From Siphonodentalium dalli (Eukaryota > Mollusca > Scaphopoda > Gadilida > Siphonodentaliidae), in the NCBI GenBank assembly GCA_032622095.1, contig CP136064.1, forward strand, positions 214,598,205-214,662,204: 64,000 bases of DNA. The letters are read 5' to 3'. This document shows, one piece after another, positions 1 to 11,245 of this stretch. Position 1 is the stretch's first letter. Every line of letters begins with the position of its first letter. Below the pieces are notes generated by a model, which was not told the origin of the DNA, ran no database searches, and worked only from the letters and a program-made list of their open reading frames with translations. Made by a program: the position numbers and the translations under genes.

Positions 1-34
1 TCTTGTATTCATTGCCCCAATCTGGAAATTTTGG

Positions 35-545
35 CGATTCTAGTCACTGTTTATAAACCAAATCTGGATTTTATTGAAATTTGATGTCGTTTACTCACAA
101 ACAATCATTATAAAATGTCAGCATCAGATTATCGTAACTTGGAAAATACAAAAAATCAATGCCTATATCGTCATGTTCTTTGCTTGTAAGTACAAACTTT
201 AATCCACAGAACAATCGCGAATTAAGCTTCAAGTCGCTTTAGTTTGTGATTGAACAGTATAAAAATCAAAAATGCTTTATGATATGTGTAATACATTATT
301 ACTACGATTCTAGTCATTGTTTATAAACCAAATCTGGATTTTATTGAAATCTGATGTCGTTTACTCACAAACAATCATTATAAAATGTCAGCATCAGATT
401 ATCGTAACTTGGAAAATACAAAAAATCAATGCCAATATCGTCATGTTCTTTGCTTGTAAGTACAAACTTTAATCCACAGACCAATCGCGAATTAAGCCTC
501 AAGTCGCTTTAGTTTGTGATTGAAAAGTAAAATAATTTGTAATAC
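35..545 (+). repeat. 270-bp tandem duplication
   Basis: The block starting CGATTCTAGTCA at 35 recurs at 305 with few substitutions. The same pair occurs in unit B (34,103 and 34,373, also 270 bp apart). Unit C has only one copy, so the duplication arose in the A/B ancestor. There is no convincing gene here; the frame at 520-777 begins at TTG and is disrupted in unit C. Confidence 0.8.
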
Positions 546-796
546 ATTATTACCATATGAAAAACCAAATTTACCCCCGACTAAGAATCAAAAGTTAATA
601 TTTAGCACAAACACCGACCAGAAAGATGAAAATCAGCAACTCAATAACATCGATGTGTTGTGGAAGCTGATTGCAATACAGCTGCTCGAAGACATGCATG
701 CGGGAAATGGATTATTAATACAATATTATTTAAAAACTGAATACTGTTATAATAACTTCACCAAACAGAGAAAATAGAACATAATTATATATCTAT

Positions 797-2903
797 GACT
801 ATGACTATGATTATTTATTCATATAACTCATTCATATAATATATACAATTATCTACACAGTGTAATATTATAACATGCAATGAGCTATCGGGGACAGCAT
901 AACCAAGATAGTTGTCTACCTGCCGTCCCCGTTGAAAAGTAATATAACTATACATGTAATAATAATTTGATTTTATCTAGGTTTGTCTTGTTAACTCTAA
1001 ACATTGGTATATAAACGTCTGTTTTTATAAATAATAGTAGAATTCGTTGGTCGTTCATCGCTCAGTTTGTAATGTGATATATAAAGTACAAACATGTGGA
1101 ATATGAATATGTGGATGAGTCCAGCGGAGAACCATAACTGTTTATCAAATGGGTCGAATACGGCAGCTAATAAGGCATTCGAATAAGGCTATCGAATAAG
1201 GCATTCGAATACATGTAATACATTCCTGGGATTCCTGCGATGGGATATGATAAGCATGTATTATTTATCCTTCTCTCTTATTATACAATGTCAGTTATCG
1301 CTATACGAATAATATACTACTTACTACACATCGTTGCAATCAGGACAATTTTTGTATGTACATTTGGGATTCATTTGATATGAAGATAGACTATTTCGAG
1401 AGTAATCATTTTTGAACATTGTTCGTGTTGGAATGCGTTTTAGTTTGTCGTCCAGAGAATTCCACATCTTGTCCCAGATATGAGCATACCATCTTGTCGC
1501 GTGTCATTTTGGGAAATTGTGAAGAAATTTTCAAATGAATTTGGTAACTGGTCGTGAAACCAATCATGCACAAGGAGATTTGAACGCAGAGTATAGATAT
1601 CATTGAATTTCAAAATGTACATAGTTTTAAATAGCGGATCTGTGTGATTATTATATATTTTTATTGTTTATTATGCGCATTGATTTTTTCTGAAGTTTGA
1701 ATACTCTCACTTTTATTCGAATTTCCCCATATATGTATAGCATACATCAAGTGATTGTGGACTATTGCATAGTATAACGATTTGAGTGCTTCGCGTGGTA
1801 AGAAGTGCTTAATTTTATTCAGACTATAGTTTGCACTGGCAGTTCTAGCGCACACATGATTTATATGTTGATGGAATTTCAAACTTTCATCTAATTTCAC
1901 ACCTAAATATGTTAACGATTTTTCGGGTCTAGTGTTGGCAACCTGTGTAATTTCGGTGTTGTTGATCCTAAGTGATAAATCATCACCCCTATGCGAGTTA
2001 TACATAGGATGAAAGAGAATATATTTACATTTTGAAGGATTTATTTGTATATAATTTGCACAACACCATTCAAAGAATTTTGCTATTTCGGTATTCATAT
2101 ACGCTTCTAATTCGTGAGTGTTATTACCAAATGTATATAGGGTTGTGTCGTCAGCAAATGAAAGTAGTGAGAGAGTGGTTCCATCTTTCATATCGTTAAC
2201 GTAGATTAGGTTGAGTGGTAGGTTGAGTGTTTGCTACGAAAACCATACTGGTGTTCGTACAATATATCATTGTCGTTAAGAAAGTCTCTAAGTCTAGATC
2301 TGATGGCCATTATTTTTTCCATAATTTTGGAAAATATAGGAAGTATACTTATCGGTCGATAATTATTGAAATTAGAATTATCGCCCTTTTTAAAGACTGG
2401 AATAACTTTCGCCAGTTTCATGTTATCTGGAAATTTCCCCGCTTTGAATGAACGATTAATTATGTGGACCAGTGGCTGTGCTACTTCATTAATTGTTACT
2501 TTCATAAGTTTGCTGGAAATATAATTTAAATCGAGAGTGCGTTTTGGTTTTATTTTGAATGCTGTTAGGATTACTTCTTGCTCATTTGGATAATGACCAG
2601 TAAGATAATCTGCGTGTGATTTTTCAGTATGAGATATCGAGTTGACTATACTGTGTCATATATTAACAAAAAATGTATTGAAATACGATGCAATCCCTTT
2701 TGCGTTCGCTGTTGCTGATGAATTCATTTGGTGGTGTGAGTGATGATTGATTCTTGCCGATTATACTTATAAGGATTTTCCAAGTGGCTTTCATGTTGCC
2801 CCTGTTTTCGTTGAAAATATTCTTTTAGTAAAGCGATTTACTCTTTCTAATAACTGTATTATATACATTGCATAATTTTTTTTTTTTTTTATATGTTTTT
2901 TTT
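797..2903 (-). mobile_element. Non-LTR retrotransposon relic (unit A), CR1/Jockey-like
   Basis: A minus-strand reverse-transcriptase relic. Reading 5' to 3' (right to left) it shows an N-terminal RT part with a VIPVFKKGD...YRPISILP block (2,206-2,505). The FADD catalytic motif follows (2,147-2,158), then thumb and C-terminal parts (1,661-2,140 and 1,406-1,622) in shifted frames. The RT core between HSTYHST and the FADD block is deleted. Below it lie a 3' UTR and a CATAGT-repeat tail at 797. Flanking 8-bp direct repeats ATATCTAT lie at 789-796 and 2,904-2,911, and unit C near 48,720 keeps the uninserted site. The element is dead. The clade assignment is from motif style only. Confidence 0.85.
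890..930 (-). other. 3' UTR stem-loop of the non-LTR element
   Basis: GGGGAC at 890-895 pairs with GTCCCC at 925-930, with an additional GCA/TGC pairing inside. It sits in the element's 3' UTR about 95 bp from the CATAGT tail and recurs at 34,958-34,999. Stem-loops near the 3' end are RT recognition structures in some non-LTR families; that role is inferred here. Confidence 0.5.
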
Positions 2904-2911
2904 ATATCTAT

Positions 2912-5900
2912 AACTTGGGACTCTCAGAAACACCTGGTCAAACAGAAACACAGGGACATTTGAACTGGTAATCACGATAAACAATGAGATTGGAACAAGC
3001 CTATTAACTTTGACTCGAAGCCCAGTTATATTAACGAAAACGTGGTTCGAAATCGGCAACAGTATAATACTTCCTTTAACATTGGGCTCATAAAGGTGAA
3101 CCGATGAGCTAATTCTCCACAAGTATGCCAAACTCGATAAAAACATTGGAAATAGATGACTGTAACAAATGCAATTATATATGCAATTGACAAAGCGAAT
3201 TATATATGCAATTACCAAAGCGAATTATGTTCTAGTACATCAAACTTAAAATCACAACAAAGATGTGAAAAATGTAAATTAAAGACGACAGTCATTGTGC
3301 ATATCATAATGCCTTCGTTTCATTTGTGACCAAAAATCATAGTGGAACAAAACTATTACCGCAAAACAAACATTATACCAAACACGAACAACTTCTTTCA
3401 TAAAATTGTCTGTCCACCACTGGCATCCAATATATCATGCTCCGTATGTCGACAATGTTCTCCTTGGATAGAATATAATGTTTTGTCCATCACTGGAGCT
3501 TCCGACAAACTGTTATCTGCTGTGGACGTAAACTTGTTCCGTTTGGTGTCGGGGATCAGATATGCAATCGAGAATGTAGCATCACTGAAAGGGAAGTGGA
3601 GCGAATACATAACTGGTTCGTTTCTTGAAATCAGTACATGTTTCACTTATGTGAAAAGAACTAAACAAAACTTAAATGAAACTGACGCCTTTTAATAAGT
3701 AAAGTAAAACTTCTTCACCTGCAAAACTGTGTAATCAACGGCCTGACAAAACTCAATGCGCAAACTAGGACAACTGGGCTGAAGATTTCCGAGATATTGA
3801 ATGTTTTCTGATTATGGACGAGTATACATTGTCCACCACCTGGACGCACGGGTGACCTGGTTCTAGTTGTGTTTTGTGGGTGACTTTGCACGAACATATT
3901 TAATGCCATTGCCATTGAATGTTTAACGTTAGTCCGTGAATATCGCGTCCAATGTCTTACATAGAGCACTGGATATCGCGTTGCCATCCCTACCAGCAAT
4001 AGTTTGGTCCCACATATCATTATTCGCATTTGTATTGACAGAGCAATGCGCTGTCAGGTTTAATATTGTCAACTTCATTTTGTTAAAAATAAAATAAATA
4101 TGTTTGCTTTTGGTAGCGAAATCCCTGAAAGCGTGAGGTGCCAGTTAGAAAATTCAAACACAGTGGGGGGGGGGGGTCAAATTTCAGAGTTAAGAAACTT
4201 TTTGTATGGACTGGATCAAGGGGGTGCAATTGGAAATTATTCTGTGGGGGTATACCATCCCCTCCCCGACAAAATCACCCACGTTCCATTATTTTTAAAT
4301 ATAGTTTCTTGATAACGGTTCTGCCGTAAATGTGACAACAATCAATCACGTTAAAATTAAAAATTGGAATGTGAATTTGGGTGATATCAAGGATGTGAAG
4401 ATGGACGTTTGGATGACCCATCAGGCCATTATAATACAGCTAAATATGCGTAATTTATATATCAGAAAATCTTGGACAAAACCATACGTGCTTTAATGTC
4501 GCATCTCGATAACATCACACATATTAAGATACTTCATATCTCATAACATGCGTTTGAACAAGCATATTTAGTTGACTAAACATTTGCGAAGACAACATAG
4601 TAAGACTATAATGAAACAATGCTATTTTCTTGCGATACCATCTCTTCCAAATTTCAGAATCCGTTTTTCCACGTGACGATTTTGGGTGATGCAATTGGTC
4701 AAGGAGATACGACATTGCGGCACGGAGAAATTTTGCACACATCGACATACAACAAAATTGCACAGCATTTATCGTGGGAACTGTTGTGCGAATGCAAGGT
4801 TCATGGGCATCAAACGATAGAAAATTTCGCGGCAATTCCAATATCTCATTTTCCCGCCAAAATGGACTTACGACATTCTCAGGCAACAATATAATTGTAA
4901 GGGCAATCGAACTCTGATAGTGTCAACCGCGCCAATTTTTCAGAAAAAGCTTTACTGTGATACAATTGAAAGATATGGATCACTCCGCGGTCCTTTAACC
5001 CACATACCCCGTTTTAAAATGAACCAAATTATTTTGGTAAGAGATAACACCGATAATCGCGTCCTGATAACTCTGGAAGCACAGTTTAACAGAAAAGATA
5101 CCAATGTCTCGTGTCAATCATTTCATAAACATATTTAATGCACCATGTCGCATGTCCCATGTCCATCCATGCACTCACTAATGGGAATATTATGACCACA
5201 AATGTGACCACACCCAAAATTCACGGTTTTTCAATATAATTTAATATGTAAAATCCGACTCGCGTCCATACCGTACACGATAGAAAGGCGTGTATGTATG
5301 TTTTGAAAAATATTTACGTGTATTTACCATACGCCTTAAGAAATTTATCTCATTTTGAACAATACAATATTTAATTAGATTTGAATTACACCCCCCCCCC
5401 CCCCCCCCCAAATTTCACCATGCGACGATGATTTGGTTCAATAATAGACGGATGTCTCTTGAAATTTCAGTATTTTTCAGGAGTTTGAGTCGAATTCCTA
5501 TTAGAGAAACCTCTATCACTTCGATCGTGCTATTTTAACATTAAAGGTCCACTCATACATGTATGTACAAAATTGATGATTATCAGAAAATTAGTCTCCG
5601 GAAAATTGGTCGGTAGAAGGTAAAAATACAATAGCTTAACAAAACACAAACTGTGTTTATCAGTGCTTTCAAATTCCATGCCCTGAACGTTATTTGAAGA
5701 ATGTGAATTTTCGGCCTACAGGTTACAACTAATTATTTTCCATAGGCGACAGTATTAACTATAAGTCCCGGCGGCCATGGGTTAAGCCTATATGAACTTC
5801 AATTGGTCATCCGATACACCAGTCTGTGACAACAAACGCGGCCTTTTTGGTATTTTTTCAAACAATAATCTTGCATTTCCACAACTACTCCATTTACGGC

Positions 5901-6472
5901 ACAAAAATCAGCAGCATAAAAATTCCCAGATCACTTCCGTAACTTAGGAACCCCACCAGACTCTTCATGGCCACCTAAACAAAAATGATCGCCATATTTA
6001 AGTAGGCTATGATTTTCTGTTCCCGCTTAAGGAATCAACCAATCAGCATCCAGAATTTTGTTTTATGCTGACTCGACCCTACACAAATTCAAGAAGCGTA
6101 ACTCTTTTTTATTAGTTGCTTGTAACCTGAAGTCAGGCGAACAGGTCAAATACTGCAACAGTTTCAAGTTTGTTTGGCAAGCTAGTGGATGGGCTGGTCC
6201 CAGGTATCGATACTCAAGAACTCTTGATATCAAAACATCAGTGGTAGTAAAATAAAGGCTAAACAATTCGACGGAGTCAGTGCCAATAATTTTGCAAAAT
6301 ATTGAGTGTATCAACTCTAAACCGTACTAATTGATCAAGACCGATCGCACAGAATACCGAAACTCATTCTTCCCTCTGGCAATTTTTGATTTGAACACTA
6401 GAAGATGATTCTGCGGCACTCTATTTTTTACCAGAGGATGAAACAACACCAAACATCACGCCATATATAGCC
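2912..6472. other. Unit A backbone, no gene seen
   Basis: This is the common backbone of the three units (B 36,994-40,578; C in pieces 48,720-60,900). It holds the empty sites for the foldback element (GGATATC at 3,971-3,977) and for the unit C transposon (ACT at 3,612-3,614). There is a G run near 4,165-4,174 and a C run at 5,392-5,409. The open frame at 3,342-3,695 begins at GTG and is broken in unit C, so I do not call it a gene. Confidence 0.6.
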
Positions 6473-7208
6473 TATATAGTCCAGGCACATTGGACATGGA
6501 AGTGGAAAAGTAAGGAAATAAATCGGGGAAAGCTGATTTTTTTTAATTATTTTGGCCATAACATCGCGGACGCGTCACGAAAAGTCCCCTAAAATCCGAT
6601 TTGAGCTTTCTGAGTTACATCATTTTTTCCATATAATTAAACAAAACAATATTTTTCACAATGATGGAAATAATTGGATGTTGTAACAATTTTTCAGCCG
6701 AAACGTATACAAAAAGCACTCAATATTGTTCGATATACAATTCTCGAACCAACGACACCCATTCAAAGGGAAATATCGAATGAATTTCGCATATATAGAT
6801 ATGAAATAAAACACTGAGCCAAAATACTGACGATTTTGAAGACAAACTGATGTATTCGATGTCGGATTTCTCAGGCTTCTCAAAACATAGGCGCAAGCTA
6901 TCTATTTTAAAAACTGCACAGACACCACCCCGTCGCTATAATAGGCAGAACTAGCGAGTACGCACATCATAAGTTGTCAAAACTTGTAAAAATATAACCC
7001 TACCCCCGAAACTGGTTGTCAACGATCTGGTCGTATTTTGATATTCTATTTTGTCTAAGCTAGTCATATGCATTACTAAGTTATACCAGTATATGTGAAA
7101 TATGAGTACGAGAGCGAATATAGTGACACGATCAGAATACTACAAACGCGGTCATGAAATGGCTGTCAAAATGGCCGCAACCACCAAGCTAAGCCGAAAT
7201 GATGGCAA

Positions 7209-8395
7209 CTTATTATATAACCACCTAGTAGGTAAAATACGTATTAACAATATACAAGTCTGTTGTTAAATATCTTTAAAGGTACACAGTTCATTAAAAC
7301 AGGCCCATGTGGAGGATTTATCGGCCATTGCAACGCAGGTCAAACCCAATGAATTACGTCTTTAAAATTTCGGGTTTTCTGTTTACAGTCGGGGCCAAAA
7401 ATAATAATTTCGGGCATGCAACATACGAAGTAATGTTTCGCCACACAGTGTATGGTAGTTTCGTTCGGCGTGATGATAAATTATTGAATGGAACGCAGAA
7501 ACTTAAGTGCATATCCTTGCGGTATAAATAGTAGTTACATTTCCGGATTGTTCATCACTGTACATGATAATAAACCACACACGTATGTTGCAATTCTTAT
7601 TATATTGCAAAGAAACCGCCACCTCTTCAAAAGATTAGCACTGCATCACACCTGATCAAATAGACAGCACATCGTACATTTGATATACGACTAATTTTCG
7701 TGCTGCTTCCAAACCGGTCTCTTAGTAAACAATTTGTTCAACTTACTTCAGTCGGCAACTTGCAACTGGAATATGCTATTACGCAATGTACAATATTAGT
7801 TTTCCGTATTTTGTTGTTTGAAAATATCTTGCCAAAACCACCCATGAACTTGTGCAAAATATCAGGTGATCATCGTTTAAAGCTGTTATTTCAGCGTTGA
7901 ACATTGACTCAATGTTGCTAGTTATGGTTGTTAGTTCAGCAGATATGTGTAACATTAGGGAGAAGGGATACACACGGTAATGCGGTTGCAGAAAACATAG
8001 TACCCTTCGCGTATATGTGACCTTGGTGAATATAACCAAATATTATTTCCAGGTGTAAAGACAGTCTCTGTCACAGAGTATGTGGGCAATTTTGGTCAAG
8101 TTTAGATTTTTTTAAAGAAAGTATATGGTACTCCTTTGTGTTTTGATAAATTGCTTTCATAGTATACCACCATGCATTCTTGTGATAACAGCGAAATATT
8201 CGTGTTTTATTACTTATTCTTAGGCAAAAATTACTAATATTTTAAGACACGGAGAATATAATCTACACAATTCACCCATTACTCTATGAATATCTCTCAT
8301 ACTGCTCTATAGCAGTGTATTTCGAAAGGTTTTATGGTGTATATATCAAAAGAAACGATGACCGGTCACATTAGTGATACTGCTATGAGCACATA
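7209..8395 (+). repeat. 1,187-bp tandem duplication, copy 1
   Basis: Copy 1 begins CTTATTATATAACC and ends GAGCACATA. It is followed immediately by copy 2 at 8,396. I saw one substitution between the copies (C at about 7,347, A in copy 2). No recognisable protein is encoded; the 74-, 66- and 86-residue frames simply occur twice. Confidence 0.9.
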
Positions 8396-9582
8396 CTTAT
8401 TATATAACCACCTAGTAGGTAAAATACGTATTAACAATATACAAGTCTGTTGTTAAATATCTTTAAAGGTACACAGTTCATTAAAACAGGCCCATGTGGA
8501 GGATTTATCGGCCATTGCAACGCAGGTCAAACACAATGAATTACGTCTTTAAAATTTCGGGTTTTCTGTTTACAGTCGGGGCCAAAAATAATAATTTCGG
8601 GCATGCAACATACGAAGTAATGTTTCGCCACACAGTGTATGGTAGTTTCGTTCGGCGTGATGATAAATTATTGAATGGAACGCAGAAACTTAAGTGCATA
8701 TCCTTGCGGTATAAATAGTAGTTACATTTCCGGATTGTTCATCACTGTACATGATAATAAACCACACACGTATGTTGCAATTCTTATTATATTGCAAAGA
8801 AACCGCCACCTCTTCAAAAGATTAGCACTGCATCACACCTGATCAAATAGACAGCACATCGTACATTTGATATACGACTAATTTTCGTGCTGCTTCCAAA
8901 CCGGTCTCTTAGTAAACAATTTGTTCAACTTACTTCAGTCGGCAACTTGCAACTGGAATATGCTATTACGCAATGTACAATATTAGTTTTCCGTATTTTG
9001 TTGTTTGAAAATATCTTGCCAAAACCACCCATGAACTTGTGCAAAATATCAGGTGATCATCGTTTAAAGCTGTTATTTCAGCGTTGAACATTGACTCAAT
9101 GTTGCTAGTTATGGTTGTTAGTTCAGCAGATATGTGTAACATTAGGGAGAAGGGATACACACGGTAATGCGGTTGCAGAAAACATAGTACCCTTCGCGTA
9201 TATGTGACCTTGGTGAATATAACCAAATATTATTTCCAGGTGTAAAGACAGTCTCTGTCACAGAGTATGTGGGCAATTTTGGTCAAGTTTAGATTTTTTT
9301 AAAGAAAGTATATGGTACTCCTTTGTGTTTTGATAAATTGCTTTCATAGTATACCACCATGCATTCTTGTGATAACAGCGAAATATTCGTGTTTTATTAC
9401 TTATTCTTAGGCAAAAATTACTAATATTTTAAGACACGGAGAATATAATCTACACAATTCACCCATTACTCTATGAATATCTCTCATACTGCTCTATAGC
9501 AGTGTATTTCGAAAGGTTTTATGGTGTATATATCAAAAGAAACGATGACCGGTCACATTAGTGATACTGCTATGAGCACATA
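8396..9582 (+). repeat. 1,187-bp tandem duplication, copy 2
   Basis: This is a near-perfect head-to-tail copy of 7,209-8,395, ending GAGCACATA before unique element sequence. The near-identity means either a very recent duplication within transposon 1 or an assembly error. Confidence 0.9.
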
Positions 9583-10235
9583 TATTTCGGCTTCTATGAA
9601 AGGTCACAGAATCAATTCTTCGCTATTAAATTTCATTTTACAGTGTAGTGTACATATATCACACGATTCAAGACAAATAGTGCAGAAAAATTTGCCTTAT
9701 TCTCCCGTTTCTTTGCGGTCAAAAAGTCCAGATTTAACCATTTTATGAGACCTTGCTTTTCGCTATATCTCTCGCGATATATATTAGAGATAATTCGCAC
9801 ATACCCGATAAAATGTTTCTCTTATTCTCTGCAATCATTCTTCCTCACATATTTCGAGCGTGTTGTCACTCTTATGGGACTAGCTATTCAATTATGCATA
9901 AAATGTAAATTTCATTCTATTTTGGCCATTTTGGCGGCCATTTTGGGACTTCAATTCAACTTATATGGTTCACGGCTAAGCATTGTTTGTATGTATGTCA
10001 ATGTATTATGAATTTGGAATTAATTGATCTACACATGACTGCATTCCCATATGGCCTGATGGAGATGCTTCAGAATTTGAACCATTCCGAAAAATCAAGA
10101 TATCTCAAAAAGCTCAACTCGGATTTTAGGGGACTTTTGACACGTTGTTCATAAACATGTTCTTATTGATCCCTGAAAAAATCAGTTTTCCCCGATTTTT
10201 TACACTAGTGAAACCTTATGTGCCTGGACTATATA

Positions 10236-10276
10236 CATTGCCCGCCCAGGCAGACTAACGCTGTCATGCCTGGGCG
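10236..10276 (+). repeat. Minisatellite seed and hairpin, unit A
   Basis: GCCCAGGCA (10,244-10,252) pairs with TGCCTGGGC (10,267-10,275). The segment reads ACATTGCC, then CAGACTAACG, then TCATGCCTGG, which is about one and a half units of the 24-bp minisatellite expanded at 25.6-30.5 kb. The unit B counterpart is at 40,583-40,623. Confidence 0.6.
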
Positions 10277-11242
10277 CGAAAAACAAGTCACGCATATCGT
10301 AGCTACATATAATATCAAACGTCTCTTATGTTCTGATAATCTCTACCAGATCAGTTCTCGGCTAACCATACGCATGAAGGGTAAATGACGCTGTGTGCAG
10401 GGCCGTAACCTATGGGTGAATGTAGTGTTGTGAAACCCCCTAAATACTCTAGGTCGGGCAGTTATCCGGCAAATGCAAACTTTGGTCTATGAAGATTTTG
10501 TTGAAAATATTGCCCTACTTAATTGTAAAATGTAAACCAAAGTGCCCAACAAAGACAAAAATAGTGTACATAAAATTACAGCAGCCCATTTTTTGAATGC
10601 TGAAAATTTGCTCTCTATATCTGTGTTGTCCTCTGTTTCAATTTCTTTGCTGGTTTGTCAAATTGTTAAATGAGATGCTGCTTACTGCCTACAACACTGT
10701 ACAATTTATGATCAGAGACTTTAGATTTGGTGTAAATTCCAAGGATGCCAATTTTGAATTATTCTCTATGGTGAGTACACTCCGGTCCTGGTGGTGGGGT
10801 GACGAGAACTTCTCCCAGAATATCACCAGCTAAGGCATCCTATCCGGTCTTCGGTATTTGCCGCTAGTTTATGTCCTGAATTATATCACGTCTGTCTATT
10901 TAGCGGAGACGTCCGGCAAGGATACATCACACCCCCTAATATTTTGAGGAAGTTAAGGGCCTGGCTGTGGGTGTTTGATCTTCAGCATCAATATCTCATC
11001 TATAATGTTAGCGTCTGGAGTCCAAAATGTAAGTCTCATCTGACCATTTCCGTGGTTTTTTAAACTATTTTGGTCGAGAGCTAATTATACAGAATTATGT
11101 ATAATTGGATGGCGGTAAACATACTCGAAAGTATCCATGCATTGCGATGCCGTATGTCGATCATCTCTCATTTCACACCAAGTCCCTACATGGGACTTGA
11201 TGTATCAAAGTGCGTAATTCTGTACGACTTTCATAATCGACT
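10277..11242. other. Unit A backbone between transposons 1 and 2
   Basis: Matches unit B 40,623-41,574 with few differences. Parts recur, diverged, at 18,240-18,570, 20,520-20,770 and 21,020-21,310. No coding signal, RNA gene or site was recognised. Confidence 0.6.
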
Positions 11243-11245
11243 AAA

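Larger units (their letters stand above)
6477..10231. mobile_element. DNA transposon 1 (3.76 kb, TAGTCCAGGCAC termini), non-autonomous
   Basis: Unit A differs from unit B by this block. Ends are inverted: TAGTCCAGGCACAT at 6,477 and its complement ending at 10,231. The similarity runs inward for about 160 bp (shared AAATCGGGGAAA, AAAAGTCCCCTAAAATCCGA). It is flanked by TATA at 6,473-6,476 and 10,232-10,235, and unit B holds the empty site with a single TATA at 40,579-40,582. No transposase frame is visible. Inside is a 1,187-bp tandem duplication. The superfamily is undetermined; terminal bases and the short target duplication relate it to the elements at 11,246 and 49,420. Confidence 0.85.

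Noticed and set aside
520-777. 85-residue frame kept in units A and B
   Set aside because: It begins at TTG, has no ATG, and is frameshifted in unit C.
3342-3695. 117-residue frame kept in units A and B
   Set aside because: It begins at GTG, has no recognisable motif, and is broken by indels in unit C.
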